NCBI GenBank assembly: GCA_027605045.1
Contig: JAQFWX010000011.1
Coordinates: 558,001 to 622,000 of the forward strand
DNA: 64,000 nt
Direction: 5' to 3'
Source of the DNA: Phallus indusiatus
Lineage: Eukaryota > Basidiomycota > Agaricomycetes > Phallales > Phallaceae
Below, piece after piece: positions 42,501 through 53,912 of this stretch. Under the pieces are notes generated by a model. The model searched no databases. It worked only from the letters and a program-made list of their open reading frames with translations, and had not been told where the DNA came from. How positions within the stretch are numbered: position 1 is the first letter of the stretch; each line of letters begins with the position of its first letter. The translations under genes were made by a program, and so were the position numbers.

Positions 42501-42893
42501 AGTGAGTGAAGCCATTTTAACTTTATGAAAAAAAGCGTACCGGCTAATCTGGCTATTTACTTGGGTTGTTTCGGGGCTGAAGTGATTCGCAGGAACAAGA
42601 GGACGGGGATCGGAAGGACCGGATATAGCACCCCGTCTCACATTTGAAGTTGTCCGCACTCGGTGGGACTCTGGAGAAGGCGAGGAGTTTTTGTGAATAA
42701 GAGAGGGACGTGAAAACCATTTGGAGGGTTTGGACAAAAAGCCTGAAAGTGAGGGAGGTGAAGCCGAAACGGGTGTATTTGAGAAAAGTGGGGAGCCCGG
42801 GACGGTTGAAATTGGCGGAGATGAGTCTTCTGGGAGGAACACGTTGGTTGAAGGTTGACTAGGAATACGAATTCGTTCTCGTCTTTTAGACAT
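36513..42893 (-). CDS. BEM2: Large Bem2-type RhoGAP (PH, RasGEF-like and RhoGAP regions)
   Basis: About 1,950 aa in ten exons, among them one of nearly 2.9 kb. The start is the ATG at 42893 (MSKRRERIRIPSQPSTNVFL) with a Ser/Pro-rich leader. A PH-like domain lies near residues 290-340 (GWKSYKAVLKGSKLYFYKPP). A RasGEF-N-like segment starts LRTVVKAGTLDRLVDVLLFG and includes SWWTMFRSFVTPYVLFE. A degenerate RasGEF catalytic-like region includes VRAHAVIRKYLLSRIV and FFSMTWHYVALARGT. A second PH piece is VNTVRLYLFYVTTEDGGRYL with STRSELESWVSGIAQT. The C-terminal RhoGAP domain has VPQILERCFTEIEARGLQEP, the Arg finger GLYRVPGASSAI, WLRALPRAIFPEKSYHEAL and MTAEALAVIFNPSLLRPP. It ends acidic (RRIEDEEIVIT) at 36513. 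This order matches yeast Bem2, a GAP for Rho1/Cdc42-type GTPases in budding, cytoskeleton and wall integrity. Confidence 0.9.
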
Positions 42894-44260
42894 GGATATG
42901 GTTCAGCGGAGATATGTAATCTAAAATGTCCTGGAAATAAGATAGTGTACAGTATATGCAGGCATATACAGCAAGTCAGTTGTTGACGGTAATTTAGAGA
43001 GATTAAAGAAAAGAACGAGGAGGAAAAGAGAGAGATCGTTGCTGGAGTTTACAATGGTAAAGCGTAACGCGTAAATGAGTTATAACGACTGAAAGAGAAA
43101 AAGAGCGCAGAGGTGAAATGTTTCCCGGAGACACGGTCTGGGGCGGGGTTCTAAATTGAAGGGCATATTATATAATGGCTTGAGTGAACCATCGTCCGAC
43201 TTTGGAATTCGTTCTCGACCTCAATTCTATCGCTAATTGCAGCCGTAACTGTCTATTTATATTTTGTGTGTAGAGGGCCACATTAACACTGCAATAGCCT
43301 GCAGATGATGATATCCGTCAATGTTTTATAGCGTTGCCATTAGCAGACACGACACGATGATGGTATAAATTTACTCTGCTGAACTGCATTTGCGCGGAGT
43401 GGTCGGCTTTCTATCATCTGATGATCTGATTTTTCTAGCGGGTCCTTTGATCAGATCCCCTGTTTCATTGCCAAAGGCCGCTTGACTTTTTCAATAATTG
43501 AATCATTAACATCAATCCCAGTGATTTCGACGTTATGTCAGTGTCTAGAAAACGTGATTTTTGACCTTTAGGGTTTACGAGTTCACAAGTCCGGAACCGA
43601 CAAGTTTAAGATGTCATCGCAAACTATTAACGTTCCGCAACGCGTCACGAACTTCGTGTCTCGTATGATGCCCCTCACGGATAATTGAGGACGTGTCGCG
43701 GCTGCAGTAAGCGGGCTGTTTTGGCTGCAATGGAGAATCCGGTTGTAGAGAATGTTGACACTGAAATATTGGGGACGTAGCAAATAAAAATTATAATGGA
43801 TGTATGGGTGGTAAAAATATCAGAATCAAGTCTACGTTGACAGAACTTGACACCGGAAAGGATCAACAAAGCGCTGAAGCCTGAAGCCAGTGTGACCAAC
43901 ATTCTTAGAACTTAGAACCGAGGATCCGCATCGTAATATGAAGATGAATGTGTACTCGTAACGTTCTCACTTGTCAGACGAAGAGTTGTGAAAACCAGGA
44001 ATTATTGAGGTCGACAGTCAAACGACAAGTCACCTTCAGAAAAGGTAGAGCCAATGTCACGCTCCGTCACGTTGGGATGACCTGCCAGTGACCAGTAGCC
44101 GTATCCTCAGAAAACACTCTTAGGGCCCTTATTTTCTTTCATAACCCAACAAGCATTTGTTTTCATTTATGCTCTTATAATGTGAGTCTCCTCACAAATA
44201 AACTTTATTTGCTCCATATGTAACGTTTCTTTAGTCTCTAAGTTTGCAACTGGCTGAAGC
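42894..44260. other. Divergent promoter region, Bem2-type and SLP1-type genes
   Basis: 1.37 kb between divergent start codons. It contains only short inconsistent open frames. A purine-rich stretch at 42990-43050 lies just upstream of the Bem2-type start. No RNA gene or repeat recognised. Confidence 0.45.
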
Positions 44261-46700
44261 ATGCTCCTCTACACCTTGACATTCTTTATCCATTCAATCC
44301 TAGTGGCAACGTCAGCTGTTGAAGAAGCCAATAATACACTCGTAGGCTCTGTAGCTGCCAAAGTTACATGTCCGTCAGATCCTTTCAGCGTCCTCCGAGC
44401 ACACGCTACTTCAAAGCCATCCGACCCAATTTGTTGCTTGATTCCACCTCCATCGGAGGATTTAACCTCCACAGATGAGTTTTTATCCTTTGAAGAATGG
44501 AAATCCAAACAAAGGGAATTGGAGCTACACTCTTCTCAGATCCAATCTCCAAACCAAACTGGTCAAAATGATTCGAGCGGTCCGAAAGCATCAGACGATA
44601 GGGTATCGCCAACAACGCTCCCACCCAATGACCCTGAAACAATGCTGGATACGACACCAACACAGCTCCCCCATTTTCGTGTGCCTTTGACGGACCGGTT
44701 CAATTACGCATCCTTAGATTGCTCTGCCCGTATACGTTCCTCCCATTCTTCAGCCCGCTCACCATCTTCATTATTATCTTCCAAGAAAGACAAATATATG
44801 TTAAGTCCGTGTTCTGATCAACCAAATTACGTTGTCGTTGAGCTTTGCGACGACATTCGAATTGATACCGTTCAACTGGCAAATTTCGAGTACTTTTCGG
44901 GCGTCTTCCGCGATTTTAAAGTGAGCGTTGCCCATACATACACAAGTGATGATCAAACGTGGGTTGAAGCTGGATCGTATCGTGCAAAGAACATTCGTGG
45001 TGTTCAAGTGTGTATTTTTCCCCAAACATATATGAGAAATCTAATCACTCTGTAGTCCTTTCACCCTCTTGTCGACCTCCGTCCTTTTTACCGTTATGTG
45101 CGCGTCGACTTCCTCTCACATTATGGGAATGAATATTATTGCCCAGTAAGCCTACTTCGTGTGTACGGGCTTACTCAGTTGGAGGAATGGAAATGGGAGT
45201 TATGGCAGAGCACTTCAGAACCCGCGATGTCTCATACCGGCAGTATATTGAATTCGATAGCTACCCAATCTGCAGAGTCTAACGCTTCTATTCTCAATAT
45301 ACCCGAATTATCAACGTCAAACCCTCCTAATGATGCTTCAAATAAAGAAGACACGCTGTTTTCTGTCGCCAGCTCGGACTCTCTAACAGATATTGATATC
45401 ACCGACAAGCATAGTCCAACACACTTACCTCCAGTCTCCAGCGCCTCGATCCCGAACACGGTGGCCGTTATACCATCTTCGGAACCATTACCGATCGTTT
45501 CTTTTGATCCATCTGCATCTCAATCATTGCTTCCGGCTCAGGCTACGAACGCTAGTACAAGCTTGGCATCCCCTGTTGGGTCGTCAATACCAATGTCCGC
45601 GCATAGCTCATCTGGGGACTCAATTTTCCGAACTATCATGAATAGACTTAATATGCTTGAAGCAAATACTACACTCTACAATCAATATGTGCAAGAACAG
45701 ACTTTACGTCTCCGAGACGCATTGCGGAAATTAGAAGAAGACGTTGGACGGTTAGAGAGTCTAGTGAGCGTTGTTCGTAAATTCTTCGATGAATAAGTTT
45801 ATATGACCATTTTATCAGAACAAAAATCAACAGCAGATGTTCTTGAGGACTGTTCATAAATTTGATCGACATCGTCATCAAATAGAGAGGGAGCGATCTG
45901 CTTTGTTAGAACGCATTAATCAACTGGCAGATGAGGTAACTTGCAATTCTCGTGTTTACCAACAACCTCACTAATCCTTGGTTTTCAAAAGATTATTCTC
46001 GAGAAAAGATTAGGCATTGCTCAGCTTTGCCTGTTACTTACTGTTCTAATATTTATGACGTTAACAAGAGGCTCCCGGTCGAACATATCGACTTTATTCA
46101 GTGGAGCAGTTCATCACCGACGCACCTCGTCTTGGTCCCTCGGTAACTTTGCAAGGTCAAGGAGTAAAACACCCGTACCTCACGTAGCCCAAAAGAAAGG
46201 TTATTTGCTTCTTTATTTTTGTCGACTGATATTTAACAAATTACATTGTAGGCCATACGAGATCACATTCTACCACATTAACTCCAGCATCAAAACCAAC
46301 GCCTCGTTCCCCGCGAAAAGATACGCATGCGACATCCACGCCTCAGTCCAATTCGAAAGGCGTCTTTAAAGACGAAAGACCAACATACCGATTACACCGT
46401 TCCAACTCAAATACGACTCCTGTCGTTTCCCCTTCCTCTGGAAAACGACTCGCACAAACAGCGCATCTGCATGAGATCTCCGTTTTCAAACGTCATGAAT
46501 TGAACATCCCTGAAAGTGGTAGAACATCAGCGAGCATCAACATCAAAACTCTCCGATCCAAAAAGAATTCTGCCGAGTTTTACGACAGGTACACCTCCGA
46601 TCCTAATAATCAGAGTAAAGCAGATAAGGCGAGCGATTCGTGGATTGATACCGAACCAGGTTCGGGAACTAGTGATAACGATCCGGAAAGCTTATTTTAA
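44261..46700 (+). CDS. SLP1: SLP1/EMP65-type SUN-like ER membrane protein
   Basis: About 700 aa. An N-terminal hydrophobic signal (MLLYTLTFFIHSILVATSAV) is followed by the short motif FLSFEEWKSKQ, characteristic of the Slp1/Emp65 family. A SUN-like domain then reads NYVVVELCDDIRIDTVQLAN, FEYFSGVFRDFKVSV, VEAGSYRAKNIRGVQ, RPFYRYVRVDFLSHYGNEYY and CPVSLLRVYGLTQLEEWKWE. After a Ser/Thr/Pro-rich spacer come coiled-coil segments (IMNRLNMLEANTTLYNQYVQ, MFLRTVHKFDRHRHQIERER) and one membrane span (LGIAQLCLLLTVLIFMTLT), then a basic Ser-rich cytosolic tail ending DNDPESLF. Family members (yeast Slp1-Emp65) act in the ER in quality control of soluble proteins. Splicing after GRLESL uses gtgagc, and after INQLADE uses gtaact. 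Confidence 0.88.
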
Positions 46701-46888
46701 ATCAAGACAATTCCCATTTATTTCATAGAAATCAGACAATGTACCATATAGCCACGCAATCCTGGACAAATATATATACCTTGTATAACAAGCCGCTACC
46801 AATACTTCCAATTGTTACGTATTTTACACGAAAGTACTCGTTGTATCCAAAATATTGAGTCTGTATGCAGGCCCGACTTCCCAAATGA

Positions 46889-48466
46889 TTATACGCCAGT
46901 CACACCACGGAGGTATTCTGTAGAACTTTTGAGAATCCTCCCAACATAAATATTAAAGCAGACTCTCACCTCTAGTGCGTTCGTAGGCAAAGAACGTTGC
47001 TCCGGCAGCAGGTATACTGGTCAAATGAGCTACATGACTACTATGTAGACAAGAATGGGACAAACCTTCTCAACACTATGGAATAAATAGTTTAAGGGTC
47101 ACTTCGGAAACAGAAGAAACCAGCATATATACTCACAAGAGGGTGATAATCCACGATAAAGGCCCTTGCTAGACAAACTGTAAGTTCTAATCCGAGTAAG
47201 AGAATGCTCTGACGAACAAGCCTTGCTCCCTGATGACATATTGCATCTCCCTATGGATGTATCCAAGCCCGGAAAGTGGGGTATTGGATAGTTGAACTCG
47301 TGATTTTATCATGTCTTAAATATCGAGAGATTGTTGAGTCTCCATCATTCCCAGAGTAAAACATCGAGAACAAACCAAGGGGATAGCAAGCCAACCAATA
47401 AGATATCTAGATAAACGGAATTACGAACTGATGCGTAGATGGGTTAACAGGACATACTTACCCCTCCAAAGGATCCACTAGCCAATAATGCCCAACCTGG
47501 TAGATGAGGTCCAAATTTATCTTGAAAACGTCGTTTCGCAAATTCAAAGCCTGAACGCTGATCAAAGCAGGGGGACGTTTGCAGAAAGCTTGCGAAACGA
47601 ACCTGCATAAAAACTGACAACGTTCGCTTCAGTGACCTAGGAGAAATGATAATAGACTTACCCAGCCATGGCGGGAATCTCGCGAGCTACGGTAACCTAT
47701 AGCTTTTTCAGGATGCATTTGATTTACTTTTCAATGGATAATACCTACCCAAAAGCCTCTCATAACTCCATACCGGAACCCGGAAGTTTTATAAAGATCT
47801 AAAGCTACTCTTGACAGTCGTTTATCTTCCAGTCCACCATACTGGCCTTGCATTCTCACTTTAAATAGTTCAACTTGAAAAAAAAAATATAAGAATATTC
47901 TTTCAGAATAGAAGAAGGCAAGAACCTGGACTAGCCAAAACTGAATTAACAGCACCCGCCATCGCTCCGGCCAATGCTATTTGAGGCAATGAAAGATCGG
48001 GAAACGGTGAGATGATTCGACGAGATATAGAATAAGCTGTGAATAATAACGAATTGACACCGGCAATTCCCAAGAGGGGGCTTGCCATCCCTGCGAGAAC
48101 AGAAATACATAGTCTCAAAGCTGCGTATCAAAACGAGGAGGAATCACCTTTATAAAGGGCAAAAAAGCCTTCATTTCTCAAGGTTTTTGTCAAAACATCC
48201 ATGGGGCCTTTCTGAAAATTGAGGCATAAATGAGCCTTGGAGACACAATTTAAGCTGGGTTTACGCATACAAAAACATCCCCTGTAAACTCGATTTCAAG
48301 AACACTAACGTAAAAAGGGCATGAACATACTAGACGCGATCTGTGCTCTTGTTTTAACGGTATCGAGGGGCTGTCCTACTATCACTTGTGCAGCACCAGC
48401 AGCACTTCCGGCTAGTAAATCATTGGAGAGCCCTGGGGCCGTAACTACTTGAAACACTTGCCGCAT
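46889..48466 (-). CDS. Mitochondrial carrier family protein (SLC25, YMC/carnitine-carrier-like)
   Basis: Inner-membrane solute carrier of about 310 aa spread over nine or more short exons. The start is MRQVFQVVTAPGLSNDLLAG (ATG 48466). Repeat 1 has AAGAAQVIVGQPLDTVKTRA (Px[D]xxK motif). Repeat 2 has KGMASPLLGIAGVNSLLFTA, IALAGAMAGAVNSVLASP and VELFKVRMQGQYGGLED. Repeat 3 has GWALLASGSFGGISYWLACY, PLDMIKSRVQLSNTPLSGLG, FKGLYRGLSPSLLRSIPAAG and ATFFAYERTREYLRGV. It ends at 46889. Substrate is not determinable; the QPLDTVKTR signature and PAAGATFFAYERTR end resemble the YMC/SLC25A20/29 branch (organic or amino-acid/carnitine). Repeat 1 is shorter than usual in this model, and an exon in 48170-48330 is needed. 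Confidence 0.82.
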
Positions 48467-48783
48467 TACGGAGCGGAGCAATTGATAGAGTTGGTAAGTT
48501 AGCGCTTGAGGCCTAGCTGACGGTGGTTGAATCGGATCAAGATAGGTAATGTCGGTTAATCAGAATCAGGTGCGTATGCCAGCAAGGCCTAGATGAAGTT
48601 TGTTGGCATGTTCGTTTGAGTATGGAGATAACGGAAGAAATTCATTTACTGCATTCATTTGTATAGGTGCTTATAAACGACAAGAAGCATTACAATCAAT
48701 TAACAAAGGGGAGAAAAGGACAAATGTTGCGAGAAGAGTTCGGCACGATACATTAATCAATCTGACACAAAACAAAAATTGAC
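48467..48783. other. Intergenic, carrier promoter and tRNA-Thr trailer
   Basis: 317 bases. Carries the promoter of the minus-strand carrier gene and the downstream flank of tRNA-Thr. A plus-strand frame of 60 codons runs into the tRNA and is not supported. Confidence 0.4.
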
Positions 48784-48856
48784 TGCCCACTGCCTGGTTC
48801 GAACAAGCGACCTCTCCGTTACGAGCGGAGCGCAACTACCACTGTGCTAAGCGGGC
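48784..48856 (-). tRNA. tRNA-Thr(CGU)
   Basis: Intronless cloverleaf on the minus strand. Acceptor GCCCGCT/AGTGGGC. The anticodon stem is CTCCG/CGGAG with loop CTCGTAA, giving anticodon CGT (reads ACG, Thr). The T arm is GCTTG-TTCGAAC-CAGGC, with discriminator A. Length 73 nt. The D arm pairs G-C, C-G, A-T with loop AGTGGTAG. Confidence 0.88.
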
Positions 48857-49048
48857 GCCTTAATGACAATCTCATTCTTGAGACTATATTCTGCGAACAG
48901 ACTCGCCATATGGGCCTCAAAGAATTACCCAGTTTCTATATTAAATCTCAATTGAAATCTCAAAGGCTCAATGTGTTTTGAATATGGTAAAGTATAACGT
49001 GCTAAAAGACATAATATTCCATGATAATCGATTGATAAACTCTGTATA

Positions 49049-52000
49049 TCAAATGTTATAACGTTGCTTTAGCCTTTCCTGAACAGGTGCTGGGAACAAG
49101 CTAAACTGCACATCCCACTGGGGTCCGCTCATTTCTTTCAGTCCGACCAATATCTACAGGATACATGAGCACTATTAAATATGAACAAAATTATGGAACG
49201 CACGGATTTGAACATTTCATTCAACTCGGCTGTTGGAGTCACCCATTGAGCGATAGCATTACAAAACCAGAAAAAGCCCTTGAGAAGTATACGTTTGTCA
49301 CACTCGAAACCAGACAATAACACGTTCATACCCTTTCAATTCCTTGAGGGTTAACCTTGACAAGTGTGCAGAAGCCACGAAACGCTGAGTCTTTCTCCTC
49401 ATTGTCACGTATCTCCAACAATGCTTGACACCTAATCCTCAATTAGCAAAACAGACTATACTCTAATGGTGATGTACCATTGTTCTGCAAAAACGTGCAG
49501 TTGTGGCGCAACCATCGCGGGTTGCACCAATCCAATTCGACCGATTGTGACGGCTGCATTTTCATGTAGACTTCGAGGTGCCTTGGGATGCAAAAGACAT
49601 GGGACAAGATGCTGGATTAACCCGGGAACCCATGAAGCAAACTCGGGATCTATCAAGACGTAAACCATGATTCTGGGACGGGTTCGTGTGGAATTTCACT
49701 AACCAGATCCGTATCGTAATGCTACTTCACCGACAGACCAAGCAGCGTTATTGCAGGCACTGACTTCGTCTGATTTAGGATCAGGGTATAATTGGGTCAC
49801 GATTTCAGGCATTATTTGTGGCATAAATGGCCGTAAAAGCTCAAAACATTGAACGGCCATATCCCCTACCAAAGCATAGGACGATTGTCGGACGCTGGGT
49901 TGGGGATGCTGGCAAATAATTTAATCAACGACGAACAGATATGTTAAAAATACCTCACCTTTAAACAAATACCAATCAATGTGAACAATGGCGGGTTGCT
50001 ATTCTCAAGTAAAGGTTTTATTTGCATCCCCAGTCCTTGAATGAGACCGCTAAGAAGATCAATAGTTACGACTAAAATGTCTTTGTCCGGCTCATCCAAG
50101 TCCGGATTTTGCTGAAATGCTTGATATTGTAATAATTGTTCTTGAACGATGCTGCAACACCGTTCATATATTGGCCCCGCATACGGGGTGAATGAGGTTC
50201 CCATGGCAACAGAAACAGACGCTAGGCACTAATAAATGTTAATAAGTGAATGTTGGCAGACCTCAGAGAATTCACCTCTAATAGAGGCACGAGATCCTCA
50301 GATTCGTCTTTCAACTTTGTCCACCGTTTAATCAGGGGAGGCATCAAAATTTCCACATACGCTGGATTCGAAAGGGCACGCCCAACGGCATCTGCCAAAG
50401 TTCCAACAGCGTCGTATAATATGAGCAAATTCTTGGCCTGATATTTATCGAAGGCGACAACTAAGTTGCGGAGAACAGGTTCTAAGTATGGTTCCAGCTC
50501 GCCCTGAGCCTCTTCTTCAAGAGTTGAAAAGGCACTGCAACCCGCTTCTTGAACTCGCTTGTGATTATCCAAGACCATTCTTAATAACTAGAGGGGATGC
50601 TCAACAGTTGTTTCATCTTGTTTAGTTGTACAGTACCTACCCCTTCCATGGTGGGTACAAAATATGCGCTTCTATGTTCCTCCGACGAAATTTGTGCTAT
50701 CCAACTGGCATATCGACCCAGCGTCCAGCAAGTGATGGAACGTACAAGGGGCTGCTCTTTATTTGAAGCAAATATATTGATGCAAAAGAATGAAACCTTA
50801 CTTTGGAATCATTTAACATGCTTATCAGATAAGGAACCAGTGCAGATAAATGTGGAGTGATAACGTCAATACAGCCTATGATCAAATATTAAACATAATT
50901 TGTTAGGGTAAGAGACGTTATATTAATCACCTTCAGCCATGGCACCCAGAGCCAAAATACCACATTCTCTTTGTAACCAGTCCTGGCTCCATAGTTTGTC
51001 CTTCAAAACAGGTAAAGAGACTTCCATTAAGTCCGCACCAAACCGCGTTGCTAATACATCGAATGCAGCAGCTGCACATTTTCGAACGTTCCATTCTGTG
51101 CCAAAATCATCCTCATAATCATCTAGATCGTCATCATCAAAATCGTCGCCTAGATCATCGTCATCTCCGGATGCCGAAGGCTGTTTTGTTCCATTCGCGT
51201 TAGGGTCAGCGGTATTCGATCGCTCTAAACCATGATCTTTTGTGTCATAGTGTCTTGGTTTGATATCGGTTTCTTTGTCCGGTACGTGGGCATCTTCATC
51301 TTCCGCGAATGCCCAGTCAAGGTCATTGTCAGAATAAACCATACATTCCAACAATGCAGTAGCAACCTTGGAGAGCAACGGCTTCAAGTAAGGCATTAAA
51401 TCCGGCTCTTCTGCGAAGGTTAGCCAGAAATCACAAGCCTCTAAAGCAACATCTTCGTTTTTATCACGAGTTGAATATAGCATGTACTCGGCGACGTTAG
51501 ACATTTCGGGGATTAACTTGTCAGGCCGATAGGATAAGAGTTGCACCAATGCAAAGCATACGTTTTTCCTGACAGCGGGATCGTCGTCGGACGCGCGTTT
51601 GAATAAACATGCGATAAAGGCATCAATATGAGCGAATAATGACTGTGATTGAACGGGAATGAATTGCGAAAGAGAGCATAGGGCGTGTGCGCGTATTTTG
51701 GGAGATGGGTGGGTTGAAAGCATTAAGAATTTTGGAACCATGAAATCCAAGGGTCGAGTTCCATTCATGTCTAAATCCAACTTTTTGGGAAAATCCTGGC
51801 ATGCCTTCTCCAATGCATCGAAAGCTCCCTGGAAATACGTTGGGTGAGTATTATTGAACAATTGCCAAGATCGGCTTACCTCTTGCTCCTCAAAATTCGG
51901 GGAGTCTAGAGCATGGACTAGCATCGTCAGCGCATCCATCCAATTACGCGGCTCTAAAACTCGTAAGAAAGCCACGATAATTTGACCGGCAACCTTCCTG

Positions 52001-52368
52001 ATCATCATCTGGGGATCCCGAAAAGCTTGCAAGACAGAGGCCTTAGCGTAATTGCACACTTCCGGCGGTGCTTTGAGAAGTAAGGGTGCATTATTTTTCA
52101 ATAAATAGCCCGATATTGTTCGAATATGTTCTGTTTCTTGCGGCATGTTTGCGATGATATGAGCCAGATAACCGGCATAGTCCGGGACCTTTGTAAATTG
52201 TTCTAATTTCTGGAGAACGCGTAATTAGAAATCGGACCATGTTTCGCTGGAGGTGTAAAGTACCAATGTAATCGTTCTTTGGACTTCTACATCTTGACTA
52301 CGTGTAGAATTATGTAAAGTCTCGACGACTTCTTGTAATCCAGCAGGTTGCGGTACCCAGCTAGACAT
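49049..52368 (-). CDS. KAP104: Transportin (karyopherin beta-2, Kap104)
   Basis: HEAT-repeat nuclear import receptor of about 910 aa that carries PY-NLS cargoes (hnRNP-type RNA-binding proteins). The start is ATG 52368 ([20 protein letters not shown], then [13 protein letters not shown]), followed by [15 protein letters not shown]. The main exon (about 52146-50930) carries [40 protein letters not shown] and [20 protein letters not shown]. The acidic H8 loop ([20 protein letters not shown]) is typical of transportin and drives cargo release with Ran-GTP. Later exons include [97 protein letters not shown] and [20 protein letters not shown]. It ends [20 protein letters not shown] ... KQRYNI at 49049. 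Confidence 0.95.
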
Positions 52369-52707
52369 GATTGGTGCTGGGAAAGACCAATCTAAATAAT
52401 CAAAATCGCCACAAACTAATATTCTGATGAGACTTACGTCAATTCTTTTGAGAGTAAGGTATACAGATTAAAAATGAGTAAAGAAAGTAGAGGAGCGTCC
52501 GGTTGAAAAGGCAAGCAACAGTTAAGTAACCCACGCGCGTCTACTATCACGCCGTAAGCGCCGAGACTCTTTTGAACAATATTTAGTACCAAGGACTAGC
52601 CTGACTAGTCCAACGGACAATAAGTATGATTTCGATCAAATCTTTTCAGATATATATGAACATGAAGCTAATCAAATGAACGTTGATTAAGAAGTAAGCA
52701 CGACAAA
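52369..52707. other. Intergenic between KAP104 and ERD2
   Basis: 339 bases with the KAP104 promoter and the ERD2 3' UTR. No gene seen. Confidence 0.45.
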
Positions 52708-53659
52708 TCAAGCGGGTAATTCGAATTTTTGTCCCTGCAAAACTCTACGTGAAGAATCGTAAACATCGGTAGTAGTATTTCTTCGAAAAAAGTGCACAAG
52801 ACCTACTTTGTGAAGTATATGTAAAAGAAGTCAAGGTAGAGGCCAGTTTGGACCAGACCGGCGAACACGGCTATAGGATCAAGAGTGCCTTCAGTAAAGT
52901 ACCTGTGGACGCGTCACTTCCATGTTCTATGTGTGAATATTGCTGCCGTACCGGTAGATCCAGTTAGGAATGTAAAGCGCACGATATGCACCCAAAGCAG
53001 CCAGATAGTGTGTTGTTATGGTCTCGGCTTCTCCAGTTCTTTGCAGCAAAAATAATTGTGGCATAATGGCCAATGCTTCTAGATAAATCGAGAACGACCA
53101 TAAAATCTGGATTAGATGTCAGGAAGTGTTCCCTGAGAAATTAAAGAAATTTACTTCGACAGGAGTAAATTTATAATTGAGGATAAGGGATAGAACAAGA
53201 GCAGGTCCCAAGATATACTCTAAACGGAACGTGTCGATGGACGGATCGTTGGTTGGTCTGGCAAATCAATTGTTTTGAGAGAATTGGGTCAAAATAAGTA
53301 AGAAACAAACCTAAAACGGACTTTCATAAGATATAAGATATAGGAGCTGCTGGCAATGAAGAATAATTTCATGATTGTGTTGTATGCTGAAATGTATTCC
53401 CCCAGAAAGAGGTCAAGGTAGCGAGTGACGAAGACAGCTACATAGAGGGCTTGCGTTTTGAAGGATATGCCTGAGTTGGTTGCTCAATAATGCTCAAATA
53501 CGAGATAGATGATGCAAACCTCGACATGATCGTGACGTCTGTATTTTGTGTAGTAAAATAAAAATTGAGGCCAGGTGGGAAAGGTCCCCTTAAGACAGAA
53601 TCAGCTACATGTCGAGTACACTGTTGAGACAACTTACCTAAAAACCTGAATAAATTCAT
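52708..53659 (-). CDS. ERD2: ER lumen protein-retaining receptor (HDEL/KDEL receptor)
   Basis: About 215 aa seven-helix Golgi receptor that returns HDEL/KDEL proteins to the ER. The start is the ATG at 53659 (MNLFRFLG, donor gtaagt, then [20 protein letters not shown] and CRG). Downstream exons give ISFKTQ-type and [13 protein letters not shown] helices, VRFR followed by [60 protein letters not shown] and [20 protein letters not shown], then [18 protein letters not shown]. It ends [10 protein letters not shown]. The family signatures [18 protein letters not shown] and [11 protein letters not shown] are intact. Five or six introns. The next gene upstream (SFC1) reads in the same direction. Confidence 0.93.
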
Positions 53660-53912
53660 CACGAAACCAGCCGTAAACGATTAGCCCGTCAACAAGACAG
53701 ATTTTTTGGGATGTAAAGGGTCAAGAACTTGGAGCTTCGACACGTTAGCGATTACATAAACCAAGAACTGGACGGTTCTCGTCAGGTTTTCGTCCACTTT
53801 TTCGACGCTGACACAAAGTCATTGTGTATTATTACTCATGGTACATTAAGCATCTAATAACAATTAAATCCGACCTCCTTCTAAACTTTATTCTTGGTCA
53901 ATGATTTTGTTA

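Noticed and set aside
48600..48782. 60-codon plus-strand frame running into tRNA-Thr
   Set aside because: No similarity pattern; overlaps the tRNA flank.
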